From assembly GCA_038206235.1 (NCBI GenBank), contig JBBRBB010000032.1, positions 1-45,331 on the forward strand: DNA of 45,331 nucleotides, written 5' to 3'. The position numbers and the translations under genes are program-made. This DNA is from JBBRBB01 sp038206235 (GTDB taxonomy: Bacteria; Bacteroidota; Bacteroidia; Chitinophagales; Chitinophagaceae). Positions 34,051 through 41,926 of the stretch are shown piece after piece. Every line of letters starts with the position of its first letter. Positions within the stretch are counted from its first letter, which is position 1. Below the pieces are notes generated by a model that ran no database searches, was not told the DNA's origin, and saw only the letters and a list, made by a program, of their open reading frames with translations.

Positions 34051-34995
34051 TCATCTTATTCTTGTAAACATCTTAAAACAAAACATCCATTTTCTTATTT
34101 CAGAACGTTTTTTTATGGCAAGAAGTGTATCCCGGTTTTTAAAAAAAATTTTTACTCTTTTAATATTGTTGTGAAAAGAAAAATCGCGGTAACATTCTTT
34201 CAACTTATATAAAACTTTTTTTTCCACACTAAGATTTTCATCACATATTTCATAAAATTTTTCTATCCGCATTCTTATTTTCTTTTGGTCTTCTTCTTTT
34301 TTTCTTCTCTTTTCTGCAGGTGAAGGTTTATTGCCATACACATTTATTGCCCCAATTACATTAGAATGGTGATGCCTGTATTTAACCAGCGGAGCATTAT
34401 AATATTTAACTCCTCCATGTAATGTGGCAACAAATGCAAGCCAGTAATCATGCGGCAGCCATTCGGGAAAAGGATATGATATTTCAAAAAGTTTTTTTGT
34501 AATTAATGCCGCATGACCTGCGAGAAAATTATCGGTTGCAAAAACAAGACAGTTGCGATACGTTTTTAAATTCTTTGTATCAGATAAATTTTTGTGGAGG
34601 CTTTGTAAATTTTCATCTGTTAATTCAGAATCGCAATATATCAAAGGATAATTTTCAATGTTAGCAAGCAGCAAACTTATTTTATCCTTATACCAAACAT
34701 CATCCTGGTCGCATAAAGCCAAAAATTCGCCGGAAGCCAATAGCATAGCCTTTTCAAAGCTTTTTATATACCCAAGATTTTTATCATTTACAAATACTTT
34801 TATGCGATTGTCCATAGCTCTGTATTCATGCAGAATAGAAATGGTATCATCTTTAGAATCATCATCAACCGCTATTATTTCAAGATTTTTGTAAGATTGA
34901 TTAATCACGCTGTTTAATTGCTCTCTCAAATATTTGCTGCCATTATAAGTGGATAAAATAACAGAAACCAAAGGCTGATACGTTTGTGTTTCCAT
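34051..34995 (-). CDS. Glycosyltransferase family 2
   Basis: A 314-aa GT-A enzyme. PLVSVILSTYNGSKYLREQLNSVINQSYKNLEIIAVDDDSKDDT is the nucleotide-sugar-binding start, and LALCDQDDVWYKDK holds the DxD-like metal site. HDYWLAFVATLHGG and LVKYRHHHSNVIG are typical of rhamnosyl- or galactosyl-transferases that build polysaccharides. The C-terminal ~90 residues are basic and helical. Divergent from the next glycosyltransferase by ~70 bp, so the pair probably serves one surface glycan; acceptor unknown. Confidence 0.92.
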   Translation of the reverse strand: METQTYQPLVSVILSTYNGSKYLREQLNSVINQSYKNLEIIAVDDDSKDDTISILHEYRAMDNRIKVFVNDKNLGYIKSFEKAMLLASGEFLALCDQDDVWYKDKISLLLANIENYPLIYCDSELTDENLQSLHKNLSDTKNLKTYRNCLVFATDNFLAGHAALITKKLFEISYPFPEWLPHDYWLAFVATLHGGVKYYNAPLVKYRHHHSNVIGAINVYGNKPSPAEKRRKKEEDQKKIRMRIEKFYEICDENLSVEKKVLYKLKECYRDFSFHNNIKRVKIFFKNRDTLLAIKKRSEIRKWMFCFKMFTRIR

Positions 34996-35064
34996 AAAAA
35001 CATTTATTTTGAAATGCTTTTTAGTTTATAAAGAGAGCGTTTTTTGAGAAGTAATACCATTCGC

Positions 35065-35931
35065 ATGAAAATAGCAGCGGTTGTAATTTTATATCATCCA
35101 ACAGAAAATACAGTTTCAAATATTCAAAGCTATTATGATTATGCTGAAAAAATATTTGTTTTTGATAATACGGAAACAGAATCTAAAATTCAGGATAAAC
35201 TTCTTGCATTTCATAAAATTGAATTCCATCATGATTTTAAAAACGAGGGTATTGCTAAAAGATTAAATGATGCCTGTGAAATGGCAAGGCAAAATCAATT
35301 TGAATGGCTGCTTACTATGGACCAGGATTCTTATTTTTCCAACACAGCAATTGCGGATTATTTCAACTGTTTCAATAACTATGCACCAAAAGAAAACATA
35401 GCCATGTTTGGTACTAAATTCGGAAGACAGCCAGAACAATTTTCTAACTCATGCCTCAGCACAGAAACGGATGAATTAATAACATCGGGTATGCTGGTGA
35501 ATCTTTCATTGTTTAAAAAGATAGGAAATTTTGACGAAGCCTTGTTTATTGATGCAATTGATAAGGACTATTGTGTTCGTGCCAACATGCTTGGATATTC
35601 TGGTATACAATTTTCAAATATTTACCTTACGCATCAATTGGGTGTGGAGGTTAATAGGTCTTCTATTAAATCTTTTTTTTTACTTAAAAAACAAAAAATA
35701 ATTCATTCTCCGCTGCGCTGTTATTATATGTACCGGAATATGCTTTACCTAAAAGATAAGTATAAGAATTCCAATGAAAAGTTTGCAGCAAAAATCAGGG
35801 AGTATGTAATGGCTAATATAAAAACCTGTATATTTTATGGGCGTGATTCTTTGAAAGTTTTCAGATATTTAATGCTCGCTTACCGCGACTTTAAGCGTAA
35901 CAAAATGGGAAGAATAATTAGAGAACGATAA
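35065..35931 (+). CDS. Glycosyltransferase family 2, rhamnosyltransferase-like
   Basis: A 288-aa GT-A enzyme. MKIAAVVILYHPTENTVSNIQS, KIFVFDNTE, NEGIAKRLNDACEMA and WLLTMDQDSYF (DxD-type motif MDQD) match the rhamnosyltransferase-like GT2 group, as does DEALFIDAIDKDYCVRANMLG. The ATG at 35065 is preferred over an upstream in-frame TTG at 35044 because homologous proteins start at the first strand. No aglycone can be inferred. It is followed by a palindrome and then meaB. Confidence 0.9.
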   Translation: MKIAAVVILYHPTENTVSNIQSYYDYAEKIFVFDNTETESKIQDKLLAFHKIEFHHDFKNEGIAKRLNDACEMARQNQFEWLLTMDQDSYFSNTAIADYFNCFNNYAPKENIAMFGTKFGRQPEQFSNSCLSTETDELITSGMLVNLSLFKKIGNFDEALFIDAIDKDYCVRANMLGYSGIQFSNIYLTHQLGVEVNRSSIKSFFLLKKQKIIHSPLRCYYMYRNMLYLKDKYKNSNEKFAAKIREYVMANIKTCIFYGRDSLKVFRYLMLAYRDFKRNKMGRIIRER

Positions 35932-35940
35932 GTAAAAATA

Positions 35941-35989
35941 TATGGTCAGACTTCCGCCTTGCGGAACAGGCCGGGACGGTCAGACCATA
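35941..35989. repeat. Nested palindrome upstream of meaB
   Basis: The outer arms TATGGTC (35941-35947) and GACCATA (35983-35989) enclose an inner hairpin TTCCGC (35952-35957), CTT, GCGGAA (35961-35966). It is more GC-rich than its surroundings and lies 40 bp upstream of the meaB ATG. It could be a dispersed repeat or a transcript structure. Confidence 0.55.
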
Positions 35990-36028
35990 AGCAACTTATC
36001 ACCAAAAAATTTAATTAAACTTATTTAC

Positions 36029-36931
36029 ATGTGGAAGACATTACTCGAAAAATTAATCAAAGGTGATTACAAAGCATTGTCAAGGGCAATTTCATTGATA
36101 GAAAATGAAGCGAAAGGTTTCGATGAATTGCTGAAAAGTCTTCCATTATCCCAAACAAAAATACTTGGTATAACAGGCCCGCCGGGTGCAGGCAAAAGCA
36201 TGTTGACCGATGCACTCATTGGTGAATTTGTAAAACAAAAGCAACGCGTTGGTGTATTATGTGTTGACCCTTCTTCTCCATTTAATTTTGGGGCACTGCT
36301 CGGCGACAGGTTAAGAATGAGCGAATGGTACAATCATCCCAATGTATTCATTCGTTCTCTGGCCACAAGAGGGAATCTTGGGGGACTCAATCCGAAAATA
36401 ATTGAGATTACAGATGTGATGAAAGCTGCTTCATTCAACCAAATAATTATTGAAACCGTTGGTGTTGGTCAAAGTGAAGTTGAGATAGCAGGTTTAGCAG
36501 ATACCACGGTCGTTGTATTAGTTCCCGAATCCGGCGATGAAGTACAAACCATGAAAGCAGGCTTAATGGAAATCGCAGACATATTTGTGGTGAACAAAGC
36601 GGACAGACCCGGCGCAGAAACCTTTGTAAAAAATTTAAAGCTAAGATTGGCGCCTGCTTTTCATCAAAAGAAAAATATACCTGTGATTAAAACCATTGCT
36701 ACAGAAAAAGATGGCATCGCTGAACTTTTCAATACTATAAGGCAGCATCAGCAACATTCTCAGCCTGCAGAAAGAAAATATCAGTTGCTTGCAGAAAAAG
36801 CATTTCACCTCATACAATCGCATCGTATGAAAAATATAAGAAGGCAGGATTTGCAAAATAAAATAAAAGCTGCAGGCGACAACTTCAACCTATATACATT
36901 TATAACTGAATACAAGAATGTTGATAGTTGA
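36029..36931 (+). CDS. meaB: MeaB, GTPase chaperone of methylmalonyl-CoA mutase
   Basis: A 300-aa G3E GTPase that protects and gates cofactor loading of the B12-dependent methylmalonyl-CoA mutase. The P-loop is GPPGAGKS (about 50-57); then VGVLCVDPSSPFNFGALLGDRLRM, FIRSLATRGNLGGL, ETVGVGQSEVEIAG and the base-specificity motif VNKAD. An ATG at 36029 is used; an in-frame ATG at 35942 is inside the palindrome and would add 29 non-homologous residues. The mutase genes (mutA/mutB) are not in the window. The stop codon lies within three heptamer units (GTTGATA, GTTGATA, GTTGCCT). Confidence 0.95.
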   Translation: MWKTLLEKLIKGDYKALSRAISLIENEAKGFDELLKSLPLSQTKILGITGPPGAGKSMLTDALIGEFVKQKQRVGVLCVDPSSPFNFGALLGDRLRMSEWYNHPNVFIRSLATRGNLGGLNPKIIEITDVMKAASFNQIIIETVGVGQSEVEIAGLADTTVVVLVPESGDEVQTMKAGLMEIADIFVVNKADRPGAETFVKNLKLRLAPAFHQKKNIPVIKTIATEKDGIAELFNTIRQHQQHSQPAERKYQLLAEKAFHLIQSHRMKNIRRQDLQNKIKAAGDNFNLYTFITEYKNVDS

Positions 36932-37016
36932 TAGTTGCCTGCCCGACTGTGTCATTCCCGTCCCTGCCCGTTCCGTTCAGGCGGGCTTACCGGCACGGGC
37001 TGACAGGCGGAGTTGT
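36920..37016. repeat. Heptamer units and GC-rich palindromic patch
   Basis: Three 7-mers (GTTGATA x2, GTTGCCT) at 36920-36940 include the meaB stop codon. They run into a patch with repeated GCCTGCCCG / GGCGGGC words; GCCCG (36966-36970) can pair with CGGGC (36982-36986). It lies between meaB and the convergent small gene. Confidence 0.5.
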
Positions 37017-37044
37017 TGATGTTAAGATGATAAGAATTTTGTTA

Positions 37045-37284
37045 TCAATTATCCGCTTCATCCTTCATAACTTCTTTCTCCCGCTTCCACCAGCGAACAC
37101 CTAAAAGAATGGCAACCGTAAAAGGAGTAAGCATTAAATAGATAATTCCGCCATTAAGGCCTTTGGCAGGTCTCTCTCCCAATTGGGAAACGGTTTTAGT
37201 GCAAATAGAGCATTGAGCGCGCAAGGAATCAGCGGTTACTAAAAAGAAAAATATCGGCAATAATATCAATAAAATTTTTTTCAT
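37045..37284 (-). CDS. Small conserved membrane protein with CxxC
   Basis: A 79-aa protein. A signal-like segment MKKILLILLPIFFFLVTADSLRAQ is followed by CSICTKTVSQLGERPAKGLNGGIIYLMLTPFTVAILLGVRWW and a charged tail. The C-S-I-C pair just after the signal, the QLGERPAKGLN stretch and the second helix occur together in a short family widespread in Bacteroidota. A redox or metal role for the Cys pair is a guess. Start at 37284 (MKK) chosen over 37290. Confidence 0.75.
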   Translation of the reverse strand: MKKILLILLPIFFFLVTADSLRAQCSICTKTVSQLGERPAKGLNGGIIYLMLTPFTVAILLGVRWWKREKEVMKDEADN

Positions 37285-37399
37285 ACACACCCTTATAAAA
37301 AGGATAATTTCCGCTTATAACTTTTAAAATAAACTTTCCTGCAAAGATACAATCACAATGCGGTTAAAATTTGCTAACTTTCTGGTATAATTATACCCA

Positions 37400-38695
37400 A
37401 TGAGTAACCGAAGAAAATTTTTGCAGCAGTTTGCTTTATCTGCCGGAGCATTTACAGCGGGCAGTCTCTTTAATCAATCTCATGGTTCCGCATTTGAAAA
37501 AGCAAACAAAGCAATTGAAAGTTTGTCTGCGCAGCAAATTTCTGAAGATGAGGATTACTGGAGTGTGATACAGCAATCATACACCGTAAATCCAAATATC
37601 ATCAACCTGAATAATGGCGGCGTAAGTCCATCGCCAAAAATTGTGCAGGAGGCTGTAGAGCGATATAATAAAATGACTAATGAAGGTCCCTCTTATTTCA
37701 TGTGGCGAATACTTGACCAGGGACGTGAGCCATTGCGCACCAAGCTGGCCACACTTGCGGGATGCGATGCAGAAGAAGTTGCCATCAACCGTAATTCCAC
37801 CGAAGCGCTTAATACAATAATTTATGGTCTTGATTTAAAAGCAGGCGATGAAATAATTGGCGCAAAGCAGGATTATCCTAACATGATAAATGCATGGAAG
37901 CAACGGGCCATGCGTGAAGGAATAAAATATACTCAGCTCAATTTTAATTTCCCCATAGAAAATGACAATGAAATTGTAGATGCTTATGCAAATGCTATTA
38001 CACCGCAAACCAAATTGATCCATGTTACACACATCATTAATTGGGTGGGGCAAATTATGCCCGTAAAAAAAATTGCTGAAATGGCTCATGCAAAAGGCAT
38101 TGAAGTTTTGTGTGATGGAGCGCACTCATTTGGTTTGCTTGATTTTAAAATTCCTGAACTGCAATGTGATTATCTTGGAAGCAGCCTGCATAAATTTTTA
38201 AGCGCTCCAATTGGCAGCGGCATGTTATGGATAAAAAAAGATAAGATTGAAAAGATATGGCCTTTGTTGTGTAACGATAAGCCGCACAGCAGTGATATAA
38301 GAAAGTTTGAAACGCTTGGCACACGCAGCTTCCCCATTGAGCAGGGAATTGGCGAAGCATTGAATTTTCATAATGCCATAGGCGCAAAAAGAAAAGAAGA
38401 CAGAATTCGCTATTTAAAAAATTATTGGGCAGAGAAAGTTGAAAAAACTCCCGGTGTAAAATTACATACATCATTAAAACCGCAATATGCCTGCGCTATT
38501 TGCGGCGTAAGCATTGATGGACTTACCCCTGCTGATTTTGATAGCCGTTTATTCAATACCTACAAAATACATACAGTTGGAATTAACTGGGAAAATATAA
38601 GTTGTGTGCGAATTACACCGCATGTGTATACAACCCTGCAGGATTTGGATACTTTAGTTACTGCAATAAATTACATTGCAGCCCATAAAAATTAA
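37400..38695 (+). CDS. Class V aminotransferase-fold PLP enzyme (isopenicillin-N-epimerase-like)
   Basis: A 431-aa fold-type I PLP enzyme. The N-terminus MSNRRKFLQQFALSAGAFTAGSLF has a twin-Arg-type signal (one RR pair), suggesting export. NNGGVSPSPKIVQEAVERY, EEVAINRNSTEALNTIIYGL, VLCDGAHSFGLLDFKIPEL and the PLP lysine K265 in SSLHKFLSAPIGSGML mark the class V subgroup with isopenicillin N epimerase and EgtE. The C-terminus GINWENISCVRITPHVYTTLQD fits. Substrate unknown; penicillin synthesis is not implied. The stop is directly followed by the next gene. Confidence 0.9.
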   Translation: MSNRRKFLQQFALSAGAFTAGSLFNQSHGSAFEKANKAIESLSAQQISEDEDYWSVIQQSYTVNPNIINLNNGGVSPSPKIVQEAVERYNKMTNEGPSYFMWRILDQGREPLRTKLATLAGCDAEEVAINRNSTEALNTIIYGLDLKAGDEIIGAKQDYPNMINAWKQRAMREGIKYTQLNFNFPIENDNEIVDAYANAITPQTKLIHVTHIINWVGQIMPVKKIAEMAHAKGIEVLCDGAHSFGLLDFKIPELQCDYLGSSLHKFLSAPIGSGMLWIKKDKIEKIWPLLCNDKPHSSDIRKFETLGTRSFPIEQGIGEALNFHNAIGAKRKEDRIRYLKNYWAEKVEKTPGVKLHTSLKPQYACAICGVSIDGLTPADFDSRLFNTYKIHTVGINWENISCVRITPHVYTTLQDLDTLVTAINYIAAHKN

Positions 38696-39316
38696 TTGAA
38701 TAAAATTTTTGTGCGCCATTTTAATACACAAAAAGCCAACTACATTCATTCGCTGCAGCCAAAGATTCATCAGCATGATGAGTTAAAAGTATGTGTATGC
38801 CCCAAATGCAAATACGTAAACAGCAGCGAGTATTTATTTTGTACTTATTGCGGATTTCCTTTGAATAAAAATGAGCAAATGCTTACGGTATATAATCTTC
38901 GCAGAAGACAAAGAAAAGAATTGCTTAGCAAAAGTGAAGCAGAAATTAACTATGCAAGAATTGCTTTGTATGTAATGGCTGTTTTTTCCCTGGCAGGTTT
39001 TGGTTTTTTCTTCTCCCAGCTTGATAAAAGATATGCTTATACCATCGTGTCTCTTATGCTCTCCGCTCTTTTTTTTACGCTGGCGCACTGGAGCCGTAAA
39101 AATCCCTTTAGCGCTATGCTTATGAGCTTTATTGTTATGATGACATTTTCAACGATTAATATTTTTGGAAAAATAACAGAGTCATTCACCACTGCGCAGG
39201 GAGTGTATGGAATAATGATATGCATGTTGCTCTTGTTCTTTTTACTTCGCGGTATGCAGGGCGCTTATAAGGCTGATTTAATCAAGGAGGAATTGCAAAT
39301 AAATAAAAGTGAGTAA
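38696..39316 (+). CDS. Zinc-ribbon membrane protein
   Basis: A 206-aa protein. A zinc ribbon CPKCKYVNSSEYLFCTYCGF (residues ~40-59) is followed by a basic linker (RRRQRKELL) and four membrane helices (about 83-103, 107-128, 135-155, 165-185). No ATG precedes the zinc ribbon in frame, so a TTG at 38696, right after the upstream stop codon, is taken as the start; translation would then be coupled to the aminotransferase. A GTG a few codons in is the alternative. It overlaps the next gene by 8 bp. Confidence 0.72.
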   Translation: MNKIFVRHFNTQKANYIHSLQPKIHQHDELKVCVCPKCKYVNSSEYLFCTYCGFPLNKNEQMLTVYNLRRRQRKELLSKSEAEINYARIALYVMAVFSLAGFGFFFSQLDKRYAYTIVSLMLSALFFTLAHWSRKNPFSAMLMSFIVMMTFSTINIFGKITESFTTAQGVYGIMICMLLLFFLLRGMQGAYKADLIKEELQINKSE

Positions 39317-40076
39317 CGGGAGCATCAATATATATCAATGCGATGAATGCTGGACAACTGTAAAAGGGCATCATAGGTTTTGCCACAATTGCGGAGCCTT
39401 TCAGGGTTTTGATGCTCCAAGAACCAGCATTTTCAGCAACACAAATATTCAATCCTCTTTTTTCTTTTATATTATCTATTTGTTTATTTGCCTCTTGGTG
39501 CAATTCACCGATTGGTTCGGGAGCTACGACAGATTATTTTGGGTTGAAATTGTAATGGCAGCTATCACGCTTCTCTATGTGAAAATAAACTGGCAAAGCA
39601 TTAAGCCATTGCTTCGCTTTAATAATTTCAATTTTACAAGGCTTACCGGTGCAATATCACTGGCAATCATATTTTCAGCCATTGTAAATATTATAGTAAC
39701 CAAAATGAACTTATCTTTTTTTGGAACGGAGATAAGTTTTTACAGCACATACAAAATTTACAAGATGCCCGCACTGGTTATGTTGTATTCCATCGCTGTT
39801 AATCCCGCAATATTTGAGGAGCTTGCTTTCCGCGGAATTATTTATAACAGCCTCAGTGTTTTTTTAAATGAGCGTCTCGTGATATTGGTTACAGGTATTG
39901 CCTTTGCAGCAATTCATCTTAGCTTTCTCTCCTTGTTTTGGCTAATACCGTTTGGCATTTTACTTGGCGCCATGCGCAAAACATATAATACCATTTGGTA
40001 TGGCGTTATCCTTCATTTTACTTTTAATCTTGTTGCCTGTCTTTTCGATTTGTACAAAGAGGGAGCTTTGTGGTAA
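39309..40076 (+). CDS. CPBP-family intramembrane metalloprotease with N-terminal zinc ribbon
   Basis: A 255-aa protein. A zinc ribbon (CDECWTTVKGHHRFCHNCGAF) is followed by about seven helices. The CPBP (CAAX protease-like) motifs are E170-E171-x2-x-R in FEELAFRGIIYNSL, H near FAAIHLSFLSLF and H in YGVILHFTFN. It starts with GTG inside the GTGAGTAA that also holds the stop of the previous gene. The paired zinc ribbons suggest that the two proteins work together; whether a protease or scaffolding role is exercised is unknown. Confidence 0.88.
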   Translation: MSNGSINIYQCDECWTTVKGHHRFCHNCGAFQGFDAPRTSIFSNTNIQSSFFFYIIYLFICLLVQFTDWFGSYDRLFWVEIVMAAITLLYVKINWQSIKPLLRFNNFNFTRLTGAISLAIIFSAIVNIIVTKMNLSFFGTEISFYSTYKIYKMPALVMLYSIAVNPAIFEELAFRGIIYNSLSVFLNERLVILVTGIAFAAIHLSFLSLFWLIPFGILLGAMRKTYNTIWYGVILHFTFNLVACLFDLYKEGALW

Positions 40077-40117
40077 ATTTAGGTCTCAAAAAAAGTTCCG
40101 GCTCATAAAAAAGTTTC

Positions 40118-41335
40118 TTAGCTCTTTAGCGAAAACATTTGTGCAGATGCTTTTTTTGCGGGCAGCCACGAAGCAAACAGCGACACGAGCATTACAGTGA
40201 ATGCTACTAATAAAAAATCGGGCAGCCGCATTTGTACAGGATAATAATCTATAATGAAAGTGCCGCCCTGCAGTTTTACTAAACGATATTTTAGTTGCAG
40301 GTAACACACAACAAAAGCAATGAGCATCCCTGCAAGCCCGCCTGCGCCTGCGAGCACAAAGCCTTCGGTGATGAAAATATTTTTTATGCGGGCATCGTGT
40401 GCACCCATGGCTTTTAAAACGGCGATGTCCTTTTCTTTTTCGAGCACCAGCATGGTTAAGGCGCCTATCATATTAAAAGCAGCTACCGTGAGTATAAGAG
40501 AGAGTATGGCATAGATTATCCATTTTTCTATTTGCATAATGGTGAACAAGCTTTGGTTTTGCTCGTAACGCGTTTGCACTAAAAAAATTTTCCCAACTGC
40601 CTGTTGTAATTGTGATTTTACTTTTTGGGCATCGGTGTTTTTTTTGAGTGATAGTTCAAGCCCTGTGTATTCGTTGGGTTGCAGGTCGAGCATATACTGC
40701 ACAAAGCCGAGATTGGTGAAAGCATATTTATCATCGAATTCCTGCTGCACAGAAAATATTCCCGAAGCAGTTACATTATAAGAATGCATGGCATCGAGAC
40801 TGTTGAAGACTTTTGCCTTTCTGTTGGGGAGATATAAAACAAGGTTTTGCAGCGGAGCTTCGGGGTCTGCGCCTACTGCATTTGCTATTCCGGCGCCTGC
40901 TACAATAAAAGGCTCATCTGTATTTCCGGGATTAAACTTTCCTCTTTCAATATGATTTTGCACATGACTTATTTCTGTATAATGTTCATCAACACCTTTT
41001 AAAAATACGATGCTCTGATAGTCATCATTTACCAGCACGGCTTTTTCTTCAACTACAAAACTTAATTTATTAACTCCCGGCACTGCTGCTATTTTATGAG
41101 TAAGTGCAGAATCTATTATGATGAACTTTCCATGAACAGGAATTATTTTAACGTCAGTATAAAAATCGCTGTACAAACTTTTTACTAAGCTTTCAAAACC
41201 ATTGAATACACTCAATACAATGATGAGAGCTGCGGTGCTTACCATAATTGCCAGCACACTAATCCATGCAATAATGTTGATGGCATTGGTAGATTTTTTT
41301 GATTTGAAATATCGCCAGGCGAAGAGGAAGTTCAA
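40118..41335 (-). CDS. ABC transporter permease, LolC/LolE type (FtsX family)
   Basis: A 405-aa inner-membrane protein with helix 1 (about 24-46, ISVLAIMVSTAALIIVLSVF), a large periplasmic MacB-like domain (~50-270), and three helices ending the protein, the FtsX-type pattern. NFLFAWRYFKSKKSTNAINIIAWISV is the start typical of LolC/E, which release lipoproteins for outer-membrane transport; the C-terminal MVLEKEKDIAVLKAMGAHDARI is the motif contacting the ATPase. The LolD ATPase is not adjacent, so the complex is completed by a distant gene. An array begins 4 bp upstream of its ATG. Confidence 0.88.
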   Translation of the reverse strand: MNFLFAWRYFKSKKSTNAINIIAWISVLAIMVSTAALIIVLSVFNGFESLVKSLYSDFYTDVKIIPVHGKFIIIDSALTHKIAAVPGVNKLSFVVEEKAVLVNDDYQSIVFLKGVDEHYTEISHVQNHIERGKFNPGNTDEPFIVAGAGIANAVGADPEAPLQNLVLYLPNRKAKVFNSLDAMHSYNVTASGIFSVQQEFDDKYAFTNLGFVQYMLDLQPNEYTGLELSLKKNTDAQKVKSQLQQAVGKIFLVQTRYEQNQSLFTIMQIEKWIIYAILSLILTVAAFNMIGALTMLVLEKEKDIAVLKAMGAHDARIKNIFITEGFVLAGAGGLAGMLIAFVVCYLQLKYRLVKLQGGTFIIDYYPVQMRLPDFLLVAFTVMLVSLFASWLPAKKASAQMFSLKS

Positions 41336-41339
41336 GGGA

Positions 41340-41424
41340 GTTTACAGTTTACATTTTACAGTTTACAAGTTTACAAGTTTACGGGTTTACAAGTTTACGA
41401 GTTTACGAGTTTACAAGTTTACAA
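41340..41424. repeat. Tandem array, 3 heptamers then 8 octamers
   Basis: GTTTACA, GTTTACA, TTTTACA are followed by eight 8-mers (GTTTACAA, GTTTACAA, GTTTACGG, GTTTACAA, GTTTACGA, GTTTACGA, GTTTACAA, GTTTACAA). The shift from 7 to 8 bp happens within one array with the same core word, suggesting unit slippage. It ends 77 bp before the rbfA stop. Confidence 0.8.
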
Positions 41425-41500
41425 GTTTGTGGTGGAAGTCGTTAGGTCATTATCGATGAATCTCTTTTCTATTTTAATCTTACTCCTTATTCCTTATTGC

Positions 41501-41857
41501 CTATTGCCTATTGCTTATCTGTTTAAAAAGTTCTTCCATTTTAAATGCATGCTCCAGCGTGTCATCAATAAAATAACTAATTACAGGCATGCGGCGAAGC
41601 TGGTGCTTTACTCTTTGTGTAAGCTCTTTTTTTATTTCCCGGCTTCTTGCTTCAATTTTTTTTAAGGCGGATTTTTCATCCTGTATTTTATAAAAACTAA
41701 GATAGATTCTTGCTTCGAGTAAATCAGGTGTAATTTTTACTGATGATATAGACACCATGCCGCCATTGAGCATATTGAGACTTAATCGTAAGAAAATATC
41801 ACTCATGCTTTCCTGTATAATGCCTGCCACCTGGCGCTGACGTTTTCCCTCTTGCAT
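41501..41857 (-). CDS. rbfA: 30S ribosome-binding factor A
   Basis: A 118-aa RbfA, which binds the 5' end of 16S rRNA in pre-30S particles and aids maturation. KRQRQVAGIIQESMSDIFLRL, MVSISSVKITPDLLEARIYLSFY and QLRRMPVISYFIDDTLEHAFKMEELF give the KH-like fold; the length is normal. It is first in its minus-strand run, divergent from the MsbA-like gene. LolC/E-type permease and rbfA are adjacent on this strand, as in several Bacteroidota. Confidence 0.95.
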   Translation of the reverse strand: MQEGKRQRQVAGIIQESMSDIFLRLSLNMLNGGMVSISSVKITPDLLEARIYLSFYKIQDEKSALKKIEARSREIKKELTQRVKHQLRRMPVISYFIDDTLEHAFKMEELFKQISNRQ

Positions 41858-41926
41858 TGCTTTACCTTTTTGTTGATTGTAAAATTAGTTACTTTGTTGC
41901 TGTTACAATTAATGCTACCATGTTTT

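Noticed and set aside
35942..36028. An N-terminal extension of MeaB
   Set aside because: The extra 29 residues are coded by the palindrome and do not match the family; the ATG at 36029 gives the normal start.
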